Positions 57,930 through 64,000 of a stretch of 64,000 bases of DNA are shown piece by piece (the first letter of the stretch is position 1; every line of letters starts with the position of its first letter). The DNA is taken from assembly GCA_048772705.1 (NCBI GenBank), contig JBLWGC010000224.1:186001-250000 (forward strand), read 5' to 3'. This stretch comes from Leidyana gryllorum EB-2025a. Taxonomy: Eukaryota > Apicomplexa. Under the pieces are notes generated by a model. It was not told the DNA's origin. It saw only the letters and a program-made list of their open reading frames with translations, and did not search any database. Both the position numbers and the translations under genes were made by a program.

Positions 57930-58021
57930 CGTCGCACACGCCGGCACTGCACCCTCCCTACCGGCCGTCCAGCAGGTCGTCTTGTATTTGCTGTTGGAAA
58001 AATCATCAAGGCGACCAGTAA

Positions 58022-61000
58022 CTAATCCATTACCTCCAGTAGATGGGCGCGTCTCTCATCACTTCTAATCAACACTTCATCTTCATGCACTCCTTGCGTG
58101 CGAAGTTTGCGAGCGAACTCTAAAACCTGTGCCTCCGCTTCTCGCATCCTCCCCTTTCGTCTCTTTTCTGTCTCTGTCAATTGTGGTTTCACTGTAGGCC
58201 GAGATGTCGACGAATCGCCAAACATATCGTCTTCGTCTTCGTCCCCATCGACGGGCTCCATGTTCTGATCGCCCCCAGCGGCAACGGCACTGCTGCCGGC
58301 CAGCTGCTGACGAGCACTCTGCTCTGCCATCAGAACGTCCGAAATTGAAATAGTGTCATCGGGTATGAGAAAAGTAGAAATCTTTGTAACATTCTCCGGG
58401 TCTATGGGGGTCATGGCTGGGGAAGCCGCCGCAGACATCGCCTGACTTCTTCCTTTATCCTCCACCGTCCCCTTCTCCGCCGTCTGTGGCGGCGGACTCG
58501 CCGACCCGCCGAGGACATCCTCCTCTTGGTGTCCATGAAAGTCCTCCTCGTCAGCCGCCTCCAGGCCGACTGTCGCCGAAACGTTCCCGGCTGGCAGAAC
58601 TGACTCGCTCAGAACGTTTTTCCGCTGCGAAGCCAAAGCGTCGTGGCCAACTTCCCGTATCAATCAATAATACTCACGCTGAGTTCCATTTTATGTCGGA
58701 CATAGGTTGCCCGAATGATCAAACGTCGGATCAAAACATCAGTGTCTCCAGTGGGGTTCCGCGATGTGCACACACCAAACAAATGGCACAGCTTCTTCAA
58801 CCCCACCAAGTCATCTCGAACTTTCAGCCATTGCTATCAAGAAAAAGACGATCACAAAGACGTTATAGACCCCGCATGACTCACCATCAGGTCACGCCGC
58901 AGCCACACCGGAACTCTCCCGAGATCCTCCAATAACCAGTCTTTGGACAAAGGCTCGCCATCACATTGCTGATTCAGTGGTGCCGTGACTGGTGGATCAG
59001 CTATTTCCAAAAGCTGTTCCAGATGACTCTCATCGGCAAAATAGTTTGCCTCCAACCCTTCGAGGAAGTCGATAGAGTAGATCGCCCACGAGTGCCACGC
59101 TGAAAGGACTGCCACTACACGAGCAGCGAATAATTGGGCCACAACGGGGTGCAGAGACTTGGAAACTGAAACAAACAGCAATGTTTGCAAGATGTGTGCA
59201 GAATGCCCCAAGCATGGAGACACGACACACTTACAGACGTTCAAATGCCTGAATACGTCTGGCAACTGGCGTTCCAGAGTCAGCCGATAGCTCCAAGCTG
59301 CATGACGCAAGGAGAAAGTGTTATGAAGAACATCTGATAAGAGATAAAGCCTTGCGATCTGTGATATCGAAGTTATACATCTTGAGTCAAGAACGATGGT
59401 GAGCTTACTTTGGCCTCCACATCCGATCGCTCATCGTGTATTGCATCAATCAGCATTCTGCTGATAGCTATAGAGCTATCAGCTTTGAGCATACAGAACA
59501 TCATGGCAGATTTGATCGAGGGTCTGGATCTGTTCAGTCTCTGTAATTTCCACTTGAGATCTTCCCGGTCGCCCACAGACAGCGGCTGTCGGCCAGCGCC
59601 CACCAGCCCGGTTGGAATGCCAGCGGCGTCAACCGTTTGAGTGTCGGGCCATAAGGCCAGCACCGCAGCTCTGACATTGGAATGGCGTGTGGACACACAC
59701 AAATGTGGGCTTACGAAGTTTCACAAGCCGTTGCAGGTGGCGGTATCCACGTTCTTCCGGCTGGAAATAGCTGAAAGGGGGTGGTGTTCCAGTGCCGGGT
59801 GGTTTCCCCTTGAGCTTCGGACATGACACGCCAGCGGAAATAGTGATACTCAGGGTGATTGGGGTCGCTCAGGAACGCATACTCGGGGTCAGCACCTTTG
59901 ACTTTGTAGAGAGTCGCTTCAAAAGAAGCACCGTTCTGGTAGAAAAGCGGGGTGTGGTGTGGTAGTCGGACCATTGCTCTCACCTCTGCCACATATTTGG
60001 CCACCAGATCAATTTGCACTCGTCGATAGCGATTTGCGGGTACTGCGATACGGATGGTTTTCACGTCCTGTTGAGGAGTGTCTGAAGCGACGTCCTTTTG
60101 GGCAGAAGCCGTGTCAACGAGATAAGACTGTGTGTCCCCAACTTCCACTTTACCACCAAAGTCATCGAAACCTCGATCACGAATCCGGGCCATTGTCGCG
60201 GAGGCCTCAGCAGAGGAGTTGGGTGCACCGCCTGAGGTTCTCGGCAGCGCTTTGCCCCATCTGTGTGTGCGTGTGTATACATGGGATGAGAGTGTGTATG
60301 TGGAGTTTACCCTATTTTCATTGGCATTCCACCGATTTCTTTGCCATCGAGAGCGTCCTTTGCCTGTTGCGCTTCCGCGCGTCTTATGAAGGATACGAAG
60401 CCGCAGTGGCGGCCTCTGAGTTGTTCTTGTGGCGTTCGGGGGTACATGATTTTGACCGAAGATATGGTTCCGAAGCGGCCGAAGGTCTCCAGGAGAGCTG
60501 CTTCAGAGACAGATGGTGACAAGTTGCCAATGTAGAGATTGGTCGTATCATCAGCTTCGGGTAAATTGAAGTGGGTGTTGCGAATGGCCTCCAAGTCTAT
60601 TCGCGCTTGTGTGCGCTCGGCTTCGGTGACATCAGAGGAATTTATCACTGAAACGAGCCGTCGTCTCTGTTCCACGAGTGATTGACGCTGGCGTATCTCC
60701 TTCAACACGCTGTCAATCTCTCGCGGTCCTCCCGGAGGCTTCGCGCTTATGGTGGTGGCGGTGGAGGAGGGCGGCGGCGGTTCCTCGAGCTCCTGCATGA
60801 TATCATCAGCAGCTGTTGTGGACGACCCCCAGTGTAGTTTCTGCGGGCGAGGAGGATTGAGAGGACCTGTTGGGTGGACTGACTGACTGACCTTTTGCGG
60901 AGGAAGAATTGGGGCGGTGTCATTTAGAGTTGTTTCGTTGGTGGTTATGAGGGGGGCACCAGTGCCCGCTAAGTAGTTAAACAAGGTGTGCTCAACATTA

Positions 61001-61213
61001 GAACAGAGAGAGAGTTCTTGGCGAAGAACGGCCAAAGACCCTCACCTCGTACAAAGGGTTGAGACTGCAGATGGTCTTCCGCATCGAATGATTTCAGCAA
61101 TTCCATATACGCATCCTGTAATCAGAACGTCAATCCCATCTCGTATACGTAAGGACCTCAGAAGCAGCCGATGTTAAGCCATTCTCATCGGAAGGCAGCT
61201 TTCGCTTAGTCAT
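58022..61213 (-). CDS. U2SURP: U2SURP/SR140, U2 snRNP-associated RRM-SURP-CID protein
   Basis: The exon series encodes, in order, a short N-terminal helix (AYMELLKSFDAEDHLQSQPF), an RRM (TNLYIGNLSPSVSEAALLET, VKIMYPRTPQEQLRGRHCGF), a SURP module with HPEYHYFRWRVMSEAQGETT and PFQLFPAGRTWIPPP, then a CID domain (NRSRPSIKSAMMFCMLKADS and RVVAVLSAWHSWAIYSIDFL). An acidic C-terminus ends the protein. This order is diagnostic for SR140/U2SURP. The first intron's donor (gtcctt) is atypical. A stretch between the RRM and SURP parts and the exon near 59150-59230 were joined by homology. The start is 26 bp from the divergent apyrase gene. Confidence 0.9.
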
Positions 61214-61239
61214 CTCGGTGGAAAAATATACAAAAACCC

Positions 61240-63459
61240 ATGCAAGGGCTCAAGCTAAGGCAGCTCTCAGCTGCCCTTGTCATTGCTTGTGTCATCACAC
61301 TCACAGGCACCATACTCTTTTCAGTTCAACAGGGTGTCTTCTTCCCCTTTAAGTGGACCGCAGACTATCAGAGGGTAACTAAGATCACCACACTTTTGTC
61401 CCAGATTCTTTCAGCAAGATTACGGCATAACTATTGATGCCGGAAGTCATGGCACCCGCGCCCATCTCTACAAATGGGCCGGCCGAGTCGAAGACCCCTC
61501 CCACCCCCTCCAAAGTATGTACCTCAACTCTCCGCCCCACATTGCCTCAGGTCCCGTGACTATCCCAACCGAAGTTGCCACCGTTGCCCCGCCCGAGGCC
61601 GTTGGCGTCGCTGACTATTTGGATATCCCCTCCCTCGTTGGCGACAACGTTCTCAAACCCATCGTCCAGGGTCTCCAAGACCACTTATTACAGCTGGGCG
61701 TACCCCCAGCTGAATGGCACAAAATTAGACTCTTCTTCAAAGCGACAGCCGGATTACGCAACACTGACGCTGACGCTCGCGATGCTCTCATGGACCATAT
61801 CCGATCGTGGCTTCGCGACCCCCAAAACTCTCCCTTCTACTTTGAGTTCCCCTGGGCGCGCGTCATCTCGGGAGAAGAAGAAGGCACCTTTGGCTGGATA
61901 TCAGTCAACAATATCGCCGGCACTATCCTCTCTCCAGCCAACGGGACTATTGGGGCCCTCGATCTCGGTGGAGCCTCGGCACAAATGACCTTCATGCCTA
62001 CACACACTTCTGTACTCGAAGACTACTATGAGCTCCAACTTGGACCCAACCCCGTCAGACTCTATAGCCACTCATTTCTCGGCTACGGATGGGAGGACGC
62101 CCTCTCACGCCTCACTAGCCGCCTCGGACTCGAAACTATCTTCTCCATGTTAAGTCAGGACCCCAACCTCATTGGAGTCCCTCTCAACAGCGCCGACGTC
62201 CCACAAGAGATAGAGGCTGACAATGTACCCAACATCGCTATCGACACCAAAAAACACGATCCCGAAGGAGCTGAACAAGTCGCCATTGTCGCTGCAGAAC
62301 ACCCCTGCTTCCCCATAGGATATAAATATACATACGACCTTCCAGATGCTGTCTATCCGGATGGAAGATCATTCCTCGATCTCGATATGAAAGCAGTCCT
62401 CGCCTATATGGCCGCCGCTGGCATCGACCTCACCTCCCCCATCATTCAACGACACGTCCCACCACAAATATATCAAGCTGCACTCTCCACACCATTCTTC
62501 GACTACCCAAATCTCGAAACAGTCGCACGCCAGCAGAGTGCCGCTCGCAGCCCCAAACATAACTACTCCGCCCCCGCACCAGCGGAATTGTCGCCCTTCC
62601 AGCCCTGGGCTGAACCTCTCCCCCGGGCCCAGATCCGATACAGAATCCATTTCAAAGGAACCGGAGACTTCTATGCTTGCCAAGAAAAGGCCAAAAGGTA
62701 AACTCAACTCCACCATCACCTCCAACCATCTCTCCCGCAGTCTATTCTATCAAGAGCCCTGTTTCCTCAACACCTGCTCCTTCAATGGCATCTACCAACC
62801 GAGAATCGCTGAAAGCCGGTGAGATCCGACCCTTGTGCAAACCCTTCGACCTCTTCTTCCTCAGCTTTCTGGCCCTCGGACAATTCAGCAAAGTCAGAAA
62901 CGCCCTTCAAATCCCAACTTCGGCCACTCCCAATACACTGGAGAAAGCGGCTGCGAAAGTTTGTGGAATGGAATGGACAGACGTGCAAGAGCTGCAGAGT
63001 CAAGGGGCATTTGCGCCTTACGGAAAGGTGATCATCATCCACCACCTTCCTTAACACTTCTATTCTACAGGGAGGAGTTGCCAAGTTGTGCTGGAAAGCT
63101 CTGTGGGCACATAGCATCCTCACACACGGTTACGGACTGGACGGAGAGTCACGAGCTGTCACCTTCTGGACACCCCCCAATGGAGACTTCAGCGAAGCGC
63201 CAGGATGGGCTTTTGGATCAATGGTAGCTGAGATCAGCTACTTCCCGTGGCAGAATACCAGAGGCCGCTTTGTTGCCCCTTATTGGTGGGCGCTCTCGGC
63301 TATCATAACCCTTGTAGCCCTCGGACTCCTACAACAGAAAAGAGTGAGCTCATCAAAACTATTTCGTCAATATTCGATCTTCAGATCGACAACTATAGGG
63401 GCAAATTAGCCTTCTTGAAGGTCAATCGCAGTGATATATATGAAGAAATAGTCGCATGA
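61240..63459 (+). CDS. CD39-like nucleoside triphosphate diphosphohydrolase (apyrase)
   Basis: The GDA1/CD39 fold is clear: ACR1 as TIDAGSHGTRAHLYKW, ACR2 as FKATAGLRN, ACR3 as GEEEGTFGWISVNN, ACR4 as ALDLGGASAQMTF, and a Cys-rich stretch PCFLNTCSFNGIYQP. Membrane segments at both ends (residues about 8-30, and WWALSAIITLVALGLL near the end) give the two-span topology of cell-surface or Golgi ENTPDases, which hydrolyse nucleoside tri- and diphosphates. The first intron is only about 30 nt. The last intron (45 nt, gtgagc to ttcag) shifts the C-terminus into the frame ending DIYEEIVA at 63459. Confidence 0.9.
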
Positions 63460-63523
63460 GCTCCTTCATGATGCACCCTTGTGCATTTTAACTGACTTGC
63501 ACCGTTCATCATCGTGTATGCCT

Positions 63524-64000
63524 TCAGGGCTTAAAAAGAGGGGACAAAGAGGCCAAGGGCCGGAAGTCTCTAAGAACTGGATGCCCGGAGTCAGTATACC
63601 GAGCTGTGGAAGGCAGAGACCGACCAAACGCACCCTTCTTGCGCTCCAGGTATTCGATAATCTCTGCTGAAGAAGGCTCGTGGGGTAACTTGAGCTTGTT
63701 CAAAGATGTCCACATGCCGCGCTGGGGTGAGCCGAACGGGGCTGACATTCCTTCGAGCATGGGAGTAGCGGATGCCTCCGCAGCTTCCACGGATTCTACA
63801 ACTTCCGCTTCCACTTGGGTCGGATGTGGATCCGTTGGTCCGTCATCGTCTGCTGCGCTCACGGATGCAAGATCCTGAAGTTCCTTGCTTGAGAGTGCTT
63901 GATTTGCTGCGTCAGGCAGAATGAGCAGAGAAGTGGTGGGAGCTGGAGTGGTCGAGGTTTGGCGTGCAGACTCGAGGTCTACCGCATCACCGCCGAGAAG
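63524..64000 (-). CDS. C-terminal fragment of an unidentified protein (cut by the window edge)
   Basis: A minus-strand frame is open from the right edge to the stop at 63524-63526. The visible part is Ser/Thr/Pro- and Ala-rich at first, then acidic, and ends in a more ordered segment with GMWTSLNKLKLPHEPSSAEI and YLERKKGAFGRSLPSTARYT. No domain is recognised. The rest of the gene lies beyond 64000. It converges on the apyrase gene with 64 bp between stops. Confidence 0.55.
   Translation of the reverse strand, partial: LLGGDAVDLESARQTSTTPAPTTSLLILPDAANQALSSKELQDLASVSAADDDGPTDPHPTQVEAEVVESVEAAEASATPMLEGMSAPFGSPQRGMWTSLNKLKLPHEPSSAEIIEYLERKKGAFGRSLPSTARYTDSGHPVLRDFRPLASLSPLFKP

Overview
This is nuclear DNA of a eukaryote. 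Most genes are split by GT-AG introns that are usually 30-60 nt long. TAA, TAG and TGA all act as stops, so the code is standard. Housekeeping genes are of purely eukaryotic type: U2 snRNP, SSU processome, APC/C, RNA polymerase II CTD phosphatase, PP2A-B56, RFT1. The genome is very compact, with about 30 genes in 64 kb. Neighbouring start codons lie as little as 18 bp apart, convergent stops can abut, and some opposing coding ends overlap. CA/GT microsatellites sit in the few long introns and intergenic gaps. I cannot name the organism. A Sec66/Sec71-type translocon subunit, best known from fungi, together with very short introns suggests a small-genome microbial eukaryote (fungal-lineage or other protist). 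All splice structures were worked out by eye from frame and phase, so individual exon ends may be wrong even where the gene identity is safe.

Layout. 0-9.5 kb: MFS-like transporter, SCYL2-type pseudokinase, an unidentified protein, PP2A B56 subunit. 9.5-18.2 kb: coiled-coil protein, Pro/Ser/Tyr-rich protein, diacylglycerol kinase, triple-MA3 (PDCD4-like) protein, a small helical protein, Sec66. 18.3-24 kb: FCP1-like CTD phosphatase with BRCT, then three poorly resolved novel genes. 24-33.4 kb: a cluster of three membrane-anchored GH3 (BglX-type) proteins, one of which has lost catalytic residues. 33.4-39.4 kb: beta-propeller-like protein, RFT1, STEEP1/CXorf56 homologue, UTP23. 39.4-49.3 kb: lineage-specific-looking secreted, disordered and multi-pass membrane proteins. 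49.4-64 kb: UTP12/WDR3, SF3B1, APC10 with a very large insertion in its Doc domain, U2SURP/SR140, a CD39-like apyrase, and the C-terminus of an unidentified gene at the right edge.

Functional themes. Two U2 snRNP factors (SF3B1, U2SURP) lie within 9 kb. Two SSU-processome factors (UTP23, UTP12) lie within 11 kb. The GH3 cluster and the secreted or membrane proteins form the accessory part of the window. I found no tRNA, rRNA, transposon or CRISPR feature.
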